In this document: positions 1 through 25,784 of the stretch, piece after piece
Layout of the letters: every line of letters starts with the position of its first letter
Numbering within the stretch: the stretch's first letter is position 1
Origin: Embiotoca jacksoni
Lineage: Eukaryota > Chordata > Actinopteri > Embiotocidae
DNA: 64,000 bases
Reading direction: 5' to 3'
NCBI GenBank assembly: GCA_022577435.1
Contig: JAKOON010000012.1
Location: 9,975,412 to 10,039,411, forward strand
The notes under the pieces: model-generated
Databases searched by the model: none
What the model saw: only the letters and a program-made list of their open reading frames with translations
What the model was told of the DNA's origin: nothing
Translations under genes and position numbers: made by a program

Positions 1-15738
<15,738 letters not shown>

Positions 15739-16720
15739 CTCCAGAGCGCATACGAGCCGTCCGCCTGTCCCTCTCTGCCTGTCGTGGCTCTCCGCTGCTC
15801 CGTCCTTTGCCTGTTCGGTCTCCCCTTTGCTTTCCTCCCCAGTTCGGGAAGGTATAGTCCAATGGGAGAATTGTGTGCCAGTCCCTTCTCTCGTTTGTGG
15901 CTCATCGAAGTAGCGGGTTTGCCCAAACACTTGGCTTACACTCTCACTTCCCAACCAACCGGAGCGGCGTGGCTATGTGCACTGATGCCATCTGTACACT
16001 GCGTTGGGTTATGCGTTCTTATTTGCATGGCTTATTATTTTAACAGTGTACGTCAGTCTGCCACAAATGGAGTCTGTGCTGGGTGTGTTTACTCGTCATA
16101 TGCGTGATGCGCTCCCAAGGAATTACAACGCCTCTTTGGCTCATCAGACAAGAAGCAGTTTGGTGGAGACATGTTAGAAGAAAAATCTTTGTTGTGTTTT
16201 TATTATCGGGGAACAAGCCACGTGGCTAACTGCTTTCTTTTCCTTTTCTGAACAAAAATTAAATAATCTATAAAAATTAAACTCAAGGTTTAAATTTTAT
16301 TTACGCACTGCTATAGCGGTGCGCACTGGCTCCCCAGCAACTATAGAGTCATATCGCGCAGTTGAGTGCATTCACCCCCCCAACTTGTTGCTGCACATTC
16401 AAAACACCAGTCAAGGTTTGCCAAGATTACCAATGGGTCATGGCTGTCATCACCTCAGTATTTTTATCTAAGTTGTTTAATGCCTGTAGTCTTTAGAAAA
16501 CATCCCTGCAAATTTGCTTATTTAATCATTTAATATTGCATCCTCCATTTGTGTTGACTGCTTTATCATTTTCTCTTGCCATCTCACCCTGTACTCAATT
16601 TATTTTGACAGTCTGAGGTGCCAAGATGCACTTTCATTTGCTGCAAATGAATTCAAAAGTTCAAAAGTCCTTCATAGGCCATAACAAACACTGAGACAAA
16701 CTCTTCCCCTTCGACCTCCT
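15739..16720 (-). promoter_or_regulatory. kcnn4 5' region and upstream sequence
   Basis: The stretch 15460-16000 is richer in G+C and CpG than its surroundings, as expected for a vertebrate 5' end. An out-of-frame ATG lies at 15751, 13 bases upstream of the chosen start. A perfect octamer (ATGCAAAT on the minus strand) lies at 16028-16021. I could not place a transcription start or a convincing TATA box. Confidence 0.4.
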
Positions 16721-16890
16721 CTATTGGGTCTGTTGAAGCAGGAACAGCGTCATGACCTTGGTCTTGATGACGCAGCCAGCACACAGGAGTACTTCCGCTG
16801 CAGCATCCTGCTGGCGGTAACGATGCTCCTCACAGGTCTGTGACAGGATGAGTCCAAGTAGTGTGTTCAAACTGTCGTGTTTTCTAAGGC
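16721..16890 (-). other. Unassigned exon-like open block
   Basis: The minus strand has a possible acceptor (TTTTTGACCAG|GC) followed by about 55 open codons to a TAG at 16723-16721. The peptide reads LRKHDSLNTLLGLILSQTC, EEHRYRQQDAAAEVLL, CAGCVIKTKVMTLFLL then QQTQ-stop. Composition and codon use look protein-like and helical, but I do not recognise the family and see no upstream exons. It could be a terminal exon, a decayed gene fragment, or chance; the plus strand is also open over part of it. Confidence 0.25.
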
Positions 16891-18000
16891 CTGGTCAAAA
16901 ATATTTTGTATGTGAGAAAACACAGACAATACATCACTCAAAAGTACTGATTATACAAATAAGCCAAAGAACAACTTATAGTTTCAGGTAAAGTCAATTT
17001 AATCCTTTATAATAAGGTCAAGTGCAAACAAAAGGTGAAAGCAGAACCATGAACACGGATAAGCTTCAAAGTGACATGAACAGTAAAATAGTCATCCAAA
17101 TAATTACATGATTGGGTGAGTAAGGCATGCATTTGTACTCGGACTTATAGCTGTAGCAGATTCTCATAGCAACAAATGTTCTTTACAATATACACTTTAA
17201 AAAGCTTTGAGCAAGCGGATTCCCCTGAAAAATAGCTATACAATTCATTGACAGCAAAGAAGGTTTAAGCTTTAAAAAAAAAAAAAAAATTGATATAGTG
17301 TGCAGTTGGATTTGCAACATACAGAAAGCATAGTTAATACAAAAAACAAAAAAGAGGTGTGACTTGAGTGCCATCCACTGGTGGTCAAATAAATTACAAT
17401 AAACTAGTAAGATTAGAAAGTGTTCATCAGTCTATGGTTGATGTGCTATAATATTTACAAACAGTTTTGTAAAAAATATTCTTCTTAATGTACAGATATT
17501 GTCACTCCAGCTACAATACATTAAAACCCTGAATCACATTTTACAATGATCAACTGTGACGTCTACACAGTGCATCATATTTGGTGAGAGAACTGGCAAA
17601 GATTATCACAAGTGACAAACATGGGAAGACAATTATTTGGCATTTAACATATTGCTGAGAGTTCCTGAGTTAGTTTAAGCACCCAGTGACTTGCATCATT
17701 CTTAATAAGCACAGTACATAAGAAAATTTGCAGTGCAGACATGACAGATTGAATATACAGTTTTCACTCAAGTTCAGTGGCATCTCTGTGCTGAGTACAA
17801 GCGATCAACTGGGAGTTACCAGAAGTGATAAAGAAACAGGAATTATTACAGACTGTGTGAGGAATAACTTTGAAATTACAGTTACAAATGTTCTTTTTTG
17901 GCCCAAGTTTAGCTGAACACAAGAGACCTGACACCAAATGGCTCAGTTGAAGGAGCTAATAATGCCCTATCCGCCCTTCACCCTACAGGTCCTGGACGGT
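16891..18000 (-). other. Probable 3' UTR of the BTG-family gene plus intergenic sequence
   Basis: This sequence follows the BTG-family stop codon at 18001. It is AT-rich with an A-run at 17273-17289. Weak poly(A)-signal variants on the minus strand occur near 16998, but I could not choose one. No other gene was seen. Confidence 0.4.
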
Positions 18001-18213
18001 CTAACACTTCACGGCTGCCCACGGCTGCAGGGTGGCCTGAGGCACGATGAACTGCGGGGGGGACTGCGGCAAGAAGTAGTAACCAAAAACCTGCTGGGGC
18101 GGAGGTGGCGGTACTGGAGGTGCGCACACTGTGGTGAGGAACACTGGAGCACCCTTCTTGTACTGAGGCCAAACTGGTGCAGTGTGGTAGAAGTACTGGA
18201 GGCTGGCCGGGAG
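18001..18213 (-). CDS. BTG-family gene, last coding exon
   Basis: The acceptor CTCTCTGTTCAG|CTC opens a 71-codon frame (LPASLQYFYHTAPVWPQYKK, then PVFLTTVCAPPVPPPPQQ, FGYYFLPQSPPQFIVPQ, ending QPWAAVKC-stop). Seven consecutive C residues at about 18062-18056 set this frame. A Pro-rich, aromatic tail is typical of BTG3/TOB-class proteins. Assignment to this gene rests on strand, phase and proximity. Confidence 0.7.
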   Translation of the reverse strand, partial: LPASLQYFYHTAPVWPQYKKGAPVFLTTVCAPPVPPPPPQQVFGYYFLPQSPPQFIVPQATLQPWAAVKC

Positions 18214-20741
18214 CTGAACAGAGAGAAAGATTGGAGAGTAAAAGAGATTGTCAGGGATTGTGGAGACTTTACAAAGCTACAAAATGCAGTGTGCACATTT
18301 TTGTCTACATGGGTGGAATCAATGGGACTTTTCCTTTCTAGAACATGCAATACTGAAACATAATCACATGGGATGACTTATCAGCAGCTGATATCCATAA
18401 AAATAGTTAGTGGGTACAACACAAAATAGACACATTTTGTACTTTTGGAGGGTGTAAGAATGTGTGGACTGGGTTGTAAATTCACCATAGGTGCGTATCA
18501 CTTTGTCCAAAATCTACTTAACCTCATATGGTTGTTTTTTCGTAAAGAAATAAGGCTGGCTATATTCTATATTTTACACATTCACAATCACAACAAATCC
18601 TATTGAAAAATAAAACAACGATGCCAAATTCCCACTAATACATTGGCGGCCCTCATTTTCCATTTGCTAACAGATCAGATACTCTGCGCACGGAAATCGG
18701 CACTCGTTCGAGATGTATGTCCAGTTCAAAGACGTAACTCGAGAGATTTGCCGATGCATCGCAAACGTTGGGAAGATACAAACGGGATAAATGTGTGGAC
18801 CTGCTGGGGGGTCCAAATTCTGTACACTGTGCACAATTAGGCAAGTGAGTAATTTGACCGCATCATCATTTTTATGCATATTTTCCAACACCAAGCTTGA
18901 ATGCCTATTGGATTTAAGCATATCAGGTGAAGTGTATTTGTAATGCTAGTTGGACCTTTTCGGGTTGAAAAAGGACTCAAAATCAACTCCCAAACCTACT
19001 GCCAGTTTTTAGAAGACACTTTCTTCAAGCAGTGGTTCAGGAAAAAGTCTGCATCTTTCAAGAAGGCCATGATTTTTATGCAGGACAACGCTCCCTCGCA
19101 TGCATCGAAGTACTCCACTGCGTGGCTAGCCAGTAAAGGCCTTAAAGATGAAAGAATAATGACATGGCCCCCTTCCTCACCTGACCTAAACCCTATTGAG
19201 AACTTGTGGGCCCTTCTTAAACGGGAGATTTACGGTGAAGGAAAACAGTCCACCTCTCTGAACAGTGTCTGGGAGGCTATGGTTGCTGCTGCACAAAAAG
19301 TTGATCATCAACAGATCAAGAAACTGACAGAATCCATGAATGGAAGGCTTATTACTGTTATTGAAACGAAGGGTGGCTATATTGGTCACTGATTTTTTTT
19401 TTTTTTTTTTTTTAAATGTCAGAAATGTTTATTTGTAAATTGAGTTGTTTGTTTATTATTCTCACTTTAACAGATGAAAATGAGTTGGGAAAAGTGACAT
19501 GGGAAAATTTTCATTTTTCATTGAGTTGCATAATAATTCTGCACACTAATAGTTGCCCAATACTTGTGCACACATATTATTCTCCTAAGAAAGCCAAAAC
19601 CTCACTTTTACTTTCTTAAATATTCAGGTTTGAGGTTTTTTTAACATTTTGGATTGACCGAGAGCAGATATTTGTCATGATTTAGCTATACAGACAATAC
19701 TAATAAGTAAGCTTCTGTGATGTAACAACAGATGGTTGTAAAAAAAAAAAAGAGAAAAATGTACCATATTTATGCCGTATTTGACCTTATTTGGTACTTC
19801 TCCATGGTGCTTCCGAATCCTGGGCACCATCGCTATTGTGTAGGTGTCTCCTTCTGCTTTCTTCTTGACAACCTCCTCTCCTTTCTCCTGCTGTCCCTCC
19901 ATCTCGCCGTCTTTTGCCTCCTCCTCTGTGTCGCTTGACGCAGTGGAGCCACAATCCGAAGAGGTAGCAGAGTGGTAATCTGACGTGTCCAGATTTAACG
20001 AGTGGACCGAGGCGCCATCTTTGGCACCCTTCACACCCTCCTCGTCTTCTTCTTCCTCTTTTTCACTGAAACTGGCTACTGTGAAGGGCCTGCCATTTTC
20101 TCCAGACCTGTGAAGAGGCAGTGGATTATTTTAAGCCACACGTTTAATTTAACTGTCACCCACATTCCTACTTTTTGACTGCCCACATATTTGAACCCGT
20201 GTTTCACTAAATGCATCACTATGACAGCTCACTCGTAATTCTCGGCTAGACTGAGAAAGGCCTCCTTGTTTTGAAACGCGTCTGTCTGTGTCATTCTTTG
20301 CCTCAGCAGGCCAGCCAGTGACTCACCTTGCACACACCTCCAGTGGGTCAATCCAAAGTGTGATCTCAGGCAACAGTCCCAGCTTGCTGGGTGTGAGCTC
20401 ACTCTCCTCACAAGCCTTCAGAACCACTTTATCACAAGGCACTCCATTATTTATCCGAATGCATCTGTGAGGGTTTAAACATGATAAGTTCTGTGTTTTC
20501 TGCAGCACAGAGAATTTAAGGCTCATCACTGGCTTAGATCAGTGTGCATATTTTATGCTGATGATTACCTATATGCTTGGCCTTTGCTGGGACAGTCAGG
20601 GTACCAGTGGTCGTTGTATTTTTCACGTAAAAGTTCCTCCAGCTTCTCAGCAAACAATTCCGCTTTGGCTTCATCGAGCTTGCCGCGTGCCACCGCCAGG
20701 CGTTTGAGGAAGTTGACTCCGGCCTTTACCTCTCTTTTCAT
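18001..20741 (-). CDS. BTG/TOB-family antiproliferative protein (BTG3/BTG4-like)
   Basis: Four coding exons on the minus strand: 20741-20569, 20464-20327, 20107 to about 19786, and 18213-18001, giving about 281 residues. The first two encode an intact BTG domain: MKREVKAGVNFLKRL, FAEKLEELLREKYNDHWYP, the Box A-end motif CPSKGQAYRCIRINN, then Box B-like LLPEITLWIDPLEVCARSGE. Family knowledge: BTG/TOB proteins bind the CAF1/CNOT7 deadenylase through this domain and restrain proliferation through mRNA deadenylation. DHWYPDCPSKGQAYRCIRIN resembles BTG3 and BTG4 more than BTG1/2. The C-terminal half is acidic and Ser-rich (SDYHSATSSDCGS), then Pro-rich (APPVPPPPQQVFGYY), unlike the tails of human BTG3 or BTG4 that I know. 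The exact paralogue is uncertain. Confidence 0.88.
18828..19670 (+). mobile_element. Internally deleted Tc1-like element (DD37E type)
   Basis: The left part (TGCACAATTAGGCAAGTGAG onward) resembles the 5' region of TRT-type fish elements. It then jumps to a transposase C-terminus. The right side contains the corresponding terminal sequence in inverted orientation (CTGCACACTAATAGTTGCCC), but the extreme end appears degraded. The element sits in the last coding intron of the BTG-family gene, on the opposite strand. The right boundary is approximate. Confidence 0.7.
18943..19392 (+). pseudogene. Tc1-like transposase C-terminal fragment
   Basis: This is an open frame of 149 codons with the second catalytic Asp in FMQDNAPSHASKY and the Glu in SPDLNPIENLW, separated by 37 residues (DD37E). 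The N-terminal DNA-binding domain and the first Asp are missing, so it cannot encode an active enzyme. It ends just before a T-run and the right terminal region of the element. Confidence 0.8.
19786..20107 (-). CDS. BTG-family gene, coding exon 3 (donor uncertain)
   Basis: The acceptor CTTCACAG|GTC is clear. The exon encodes SGENGRPFTVASFSEKEEE followed by an acidic, Ser-rich linker and a basic stretch (RIRKHHGEVPNKVK). The 3' boundary is uncertain. AAG|GTCAAA at 19786 keeps the frame with the last exon, but GTCAAA is a poor donor; GAA|GTACCA a few codons earlier also keeps frame. The frame otherwise stays open to a stop near 19675. Confidence 0.75.
20327..20464 (-). CDS. BTG-family gene, coding exon 2
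   Basis: This 138-bp exon has acceptor CCCTCACAG|ATGC and donor GCAAG|GTGAGT. It encodes CIRINNGVPCDKVVLKACEE through ITLWIDPLEVCA, the second half of the BTG domain. It ends in phase 2, with the Arg codon completed by the next exon. Confidence 0.92.
20569..20741 (-). CDS. BTG-family gene, coding exon 1
   Basis: This 173-bp exon contains the start ATG at 20741-20739. It is preceded by CTTTTTCCACAG and a few untranslated bases, so translation starts just inside this exon. The donor is TATAG|GTAATC. It encodes the first half of the BTG domain, up to GQAY and two bases of an Arg codon. Confidence 0.9.
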
Positions 20742-23700
20742 GGTGTCTGTGGAAAAAGAAAAACATATTGCTGTGACTTCCCTACAATGAGCTGTGAGGG
20801 AGAAGGAACTACAGCTGCAGCAATAAAAGGTCTTCCCTGTGCAGGTTCCCCTGAGCCAGGAGAGCTCAGCATTAAGCATGTGTGAAGTGCGTGTCGGGGG
20901 TTTTACAGATGTTGACATGGCTGTGTTGCCAAAAGGCTACAGCTTATTGACACATAGGCAAACGAGATGCAAACAAGTGCTGCCATGGTGACATTTAAGT
21001 ATTTTGACATGCAAATCCTATGAGCTCGGTGTGCTGTTTGTCTTCTGATAGCATATCTGTTTATGTTGAGTGCCAGTGTCAACCTGACCAGAGAGAAGTG
21101 TGTTCAGCAGAGGCCAAGGAAATTCAGACCTTGCAACAGAGCGAGCTAATGCCGAGTGTGCTTACATCCTGCTGATGTCCCTGAAAAGAAAGTCCAGCCT
21201 TAAACTTTTGAGGTGCACAGTCCTTTGTTATTGTGGCTAAAGACACACCACTATTGCTTCAGTGTGTGTAATGTGTTGTGAGAGAAAATTATTATTTGCT
21301 CCGGTGATGCAGCCACAGCCTTCCCCTAACAGTAGTGATGAACCTGCGACACAACAAGTTAGAGTAACAAATGTTTTGGCATTGCATGAACTGTAAGAGC
21401 ATCGATGTGTGAGCAGCCTCATGTTTAGGTGTTCAAATAGCCGCTTTGATATTCCTGTCAATTATCTGTCCGCGAGGTAAACGGGGTCAAACATATTCTT
21501 CAGGTTGTTGTTGTTGTTGTGTCCTTAGTTCAGTCTGTTTTTCATTTCACTCATCAACTAAACATCTTCCCCACCAAAAGGTTACACATCTTGCAACATG
21601 CTGACCTGTAGGACGCTTCCTTGACTGACACACATGCACACGAGCACAAGTTTTTCCAGAAGGGTTTCTAGTTTCAGATTTCTACTTGCGACTGTGAAGA
21701 ATGTTAAAGAGGGCTTGCTCTCTTGAATTCCTCTTAATCCTGTGTTTAAGAGGCTACGGGTTGAGCATCGTTCAGAACAAATGAGGTGTTTTAACTGACA
21801 GTGTTTTTAGTAGATGCCTTAAAGCATTTTGGGATTAAGTGACTTTAAAAGTTAGCACTGAATGAATATGACCCTGATCCCTTTTATACCTCCTGAGCGT
21901 TATTATTCGATGTTTGTCTTTTAAACAGAAAAAAAAGGAATGAGTAATGGATAATACGTTAACATGATCCCTCGGCCAATTTAAATCAATTATCTGAATG
22001 GAGAATAAAACAATATTCAGGGATAAGTAACAATCTTCATCTGTTTTAGATAATACAAGAGGACACTACTTTTTTGTTTTAAAGGCTACAATACGAGTGT
22101 CTTGCAATAAACTGCACATCATTGTGATAACATTTGAATTGCTTAAACTACGTATCTGCAAATTGAATGACTTTGAATTTCTCAGACAAGCTGATTATCA
22201 TTGACTAATTTGACCAGTTATTATTGTTTTATTATTGTTAACTGATGAAACAATCAGGTAATAAACAACCAAAAGCTGCAATCACTTTTCTTTTCATTTA
22301 TTTGTAAATTGTTTTAGGCATTGCTTGCAAAAAACATTTTTTTAAACTTGTCCTGGATTATTTGAAAGATAAACTGTAACAAAGCTGAACATCAGGCTGG
22401 TATTCTTTGGAAATAAAAGGTTGATGTTTTGGTGACATTTTCCCATATGACAGTGATGCATTTCAATTTTCTTTCAATTGTCCTGAACTACTTTTTGTCC
22501 TTGTGGTCAGGTGTTCATAGACAACAAGCAAGACCCCCCCCCCCCCCCCCCGTATCTGCTGTTTCAGTGTATAGTATTCTGCTGAAGACAGCTGGGTTGA
22601 GTCGTGTTTTCAAATGGCTTGCATCATACAAATGAAAGATATATGGATCTATAAACCAAAAGAGGGTTAAATCACTGGCGATGTCTGTTTATTCAGATTA
22701 CTTCACCTGAAAGTGTAACTTCCTTGGTCCTAAAATGAAGTACAGGAACAACTTCTGAATCTGCACACCATGTTTCTCGCATGTTTGTTTGCTGAACAGT
22801 GACATGCTGCCATTATCACAGGCTCTGCTGGTGTTGTTTTGATTTTATATGCGAACAAAACAACTTGACCTGTTTGCAGAGTCAGACTTGCCCCCAATGC
22901 AGTTTCAGTGTTTAACTCCAACATACCATTGACACTCTGTTCAGATGTTGGTCTGCTACGGAGCAGTGGCTGGATCCTTTCTTTTGTCTGCCTCTTATCA
23001 GGTTCTTGGTGTGCTCCTGTGTTGGCCAACAATTACTTTGAGCGTCTTAAACTAGACCAAACAGCTTGAACAGGAGAAAAACTGCTAAAAAAAAATAAAT
23101 AGTCAATAAGCTGATGGACAAATCTATTTTGATAATCAATGAATTGTTATGAGTCATTTTTTAATAGAAAATATTCTGAAACTATTTGATTTCAGCTGCT
23201 TAAATGTGAATGTATATATGCGAGTCCTTTAGTCCTCCATGATAATAAAGTAAATATAGTTTGGTTTTGTAAAAGTTTGTCGAAACAAAACAATGTAAGC
23301 TGCACATTGGGCTTTGGAAAACACTGGTCGACATAGTTCACCATTTTCTGACATTTTAAAGACCACTGAGCCAATCAATTAATCGAGATGATAATCACAG
23401 AGTAATCAATAATGAAAAGCATTATATGACTTGTAAAAAGTGATTAACAGACAGTTTACAGGTAGCTAAATATTTACAAACCAACTCTACCACACTCGTT
23501 TTTTTTATGCTTGCGTGAAACAATCGAGGACACAACGTGATCCAAGAAAAAGTGCAGGTGCTTTGTGTGTGGATATCCATCACAACTACAAAAAGTAGAG
23601 AAAAAAACCACGAGACAACTAATTCATTCTTTACTCTGTCTGTCGCCTGTCTCTTTCTGCTGTGAGAAAGGAAACTTTATGCTACAGGCTGGAAATAACG

Positions 23701-24060
23701 CACTCGGGGGGTTTTTTTCAGTGCGGAAACTCCCCAAAGTGGAAGAAAGTCAGCAGAAACCAGCCTTCGGCTTCAATTCGGCAGATACGCTATATTATTG
23801 AGGTGAACAAGGACAGGTCACGTACTTTTATTGACACAGTTTGAGATAGTTAGAAGTGAAATCAAGTTGTGTTGGGTCAAACACCAAAGTCATAAACAAA
23901 AAGAAAAACTCAACAATTTGCCATAAACCGATTGAAGTGTAAATCCCAGTAACCAACTCAACAATGTAACTAACAGGACAGCTTTGATTTAACCAATGAG
24001 CGCACATTAACTGATCTTTTTCTTTAGGCAAGGTTGCTTTAAAGACAAAGTGGTACTCAC
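20742..24060 (-). other. BTG-family gene intron 1
   Basis: This intron is 3.3 kb. It contains a short (GTT)n tract near 21505 and an 18-base C run at 22533-22550. No other exon or recognisable element was seen. Confidence 0.55.
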
Positions 24061-24300
24061 GTTTTAAAAAATGTCCTTTAAATGAAATTACCCAGCAGTC
24101 GGTGTGTGTGTGTGTCCTCGGATCTTCGCCTCTTATCGTGTCTGTTACCTGTCAGCTCGTCTGCCCCAATGTGTTGAGGTTATTGTGGTCAGCACATGTT
24201 GCTTCCTTGTTCTCGGCTCTGCTCGTCCGTGCTGCTGCAACGCGGACGTAAACGTTACCGTCAGCGTGACTCACTTCCTTTACTCAGAGCTGTGACTCAA
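24061..24300 (-). promoter_or_regulatory. Probable non-coding first exon and promoter of the BTG-family gene
   Basis: A strong minus-strand donor (AAAAC|GTGAGTACC) lies at 24061/24060. It pairs with the acceptor just upstream of the start codon at 20741, implying a 5' UTR exon upstream of 24061. The region to about 24300 is CpG-enriched. Two perfect AP-1 sites (TGACTCA) lie at 24267-24273 and 24293-24299, with an ETS-like ACTTCCTT between them. The transcription start itself could not be placed. Confidence 0.5.
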
Positions 24301-24800
24301 GCGCTGACTGGCTGTCTGAGGCAGAGCGACACCCCCGCCCTGCCCTAATATGGGCAGATAACGGTTAAACAGCCCGAAGGGGTGGGGGGGGGGTGGCATT
24401 ACAGTAACCGCGTTTGTTCTCTCCTATAGTGACATTTGAAGTAATACGCACGTATATTAAGATTAAGATTAAGATTAAGATTAATTTACCGCTAATCTAT
24501 TTTTTGTTAAAGGGTTGACTGTGTGCGGCAGATTGCAGTGACATTATGGTGCCCATTATTCTATACTTATCAAGGGCGAAACTTGTGTCAGGATAATCAA
24601 AATAAAATGTAAATACTATGCTGTCCCGTGGGATTATATTTCCAAAACATCGGGCCACATTCACCAACCGTTCTTAAGAATTAATTTCTTCCCACTTGCG
24701 CAGTTCTTATGAAGATTCTGTCATTGCCAATGTTTTCTTGGGGATATTTTCTTAAACAAGAAAATCTACGCACATCTGAGTGCTGACATGTTTGTGCCAA
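24301..24800. other. Upstream of the BTG-family gene; no gene seen
   Basis: It contains a G-run (24382-24393) and a short tandem of ATTAAG units at 24454-24484. Nothing else could be supported. Confidence 0.6.
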
Positions 24801-25784
24801 ATAATTAGGGCCCGAGCCCAGGTGCGAAAGCCCTATTGTTATCCAAGGAATTATTATTCTTCCGCTTTCATATCCTGACAAAGTTGTCATGTTTTTAGAG
24901 GCTTTATCATACTAAAAAAAACTCCTAAAAGTTGGTACGCGCGTCTCTTCCGGCGAAAAATGACATATTTTCGTGGAGTCGTGAGAGGGCATGGTCAATT
25001 GGCTGCCCACTGCCCCCTAAACTGCAGCCCCGGCACCTAGTTTCACCTACACACACAAAATTCGTTGGATATGTGTATCACACCGAGATGTACAAAAAAG
25101 TCTCTTGGCATCAGGACCTCAACGAGCATATTTTGCTATAGTATGACTTTTTTTTAGATATTGTGGACGACATGATATGGTATGAGGTTTTTTTTTCATA
25201 AGTTGGATGGCATGCTATAGTATGACTTTTTTGTCATTAAATTACATTAAATTAAATTGATTTAAATCTAATTAAATTAAATTAAAATAAGTAATTAAAT
25301 AAAATAATTTGAATTACATTAAATTAAATAATTACATTGAATTAAACAATTAAATTGACTTAAATTAAAATAAGTAATTAAATTAAATTATTGAATTAAA
25401 AAAAAAATCTGTCTTATCTTAACACCTGGGAGATGAAAAGTTATCAAAAGAATTTGTTTTCGTCCAACAGTTTGCCCGTGGCGTGGTGGCCATTTTGAGT
25501 GTCTCGCCATGAAACTACAAGTTGCTATAACATTTATGTACATATTCCGATCTTCCTCAAACATTACATCTTTGATAACCGCCCTGAAGACACCTGTATG
25601 GTATTATTTGCTCGTAGTCACAGCGCCCCCTGCTGGCAACAGGAAACGAGCAAACAATTAAAACTGCAAGCGGGGATATGCGGTCCCTCGCACGCTGCAT
25701 GTCGGGGAGCCCGCGGCCCCGACCTGCTGGATCCCCGACGTGCGCCGTGCGAGGGCCCGCACATCACTGCTTGCAGTTTTAATT
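24801..25784 (-). repeat. Dispersed non-autonomous repeat, copy 2
   Basis: It starts ATAATTAGGGCCCGAGCCCA and ends CACTGCTTGCAGTTTTAATT, the reverse complement of the copy at 9176-9740. It contains an inserted or expanded AT-rich block (25140-25410) and the same AGCGCCCCCTGCTGG core at 25622-25636. The terminal module is a long imperfect hairpin (TTAAAACTGCAAGC versus GCTTGCAGTTTTAA). Confidence 0.7.
25140..25410. repeat. AT-rich simple-sequence block (ATTAA-type)
   Basis: Degenerate repeats of ATTAA and ATTTAA units lie inside repeat copy 2. They look like expanded simple sequence rather than a functional site. Confidence 0.7.

Noticed and set aside
15739..15954. Extension of kcnn4 to a start at 15954
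   Set aside because: That codon is TTG, not ATG; the first in-frame ATG is at 15738.
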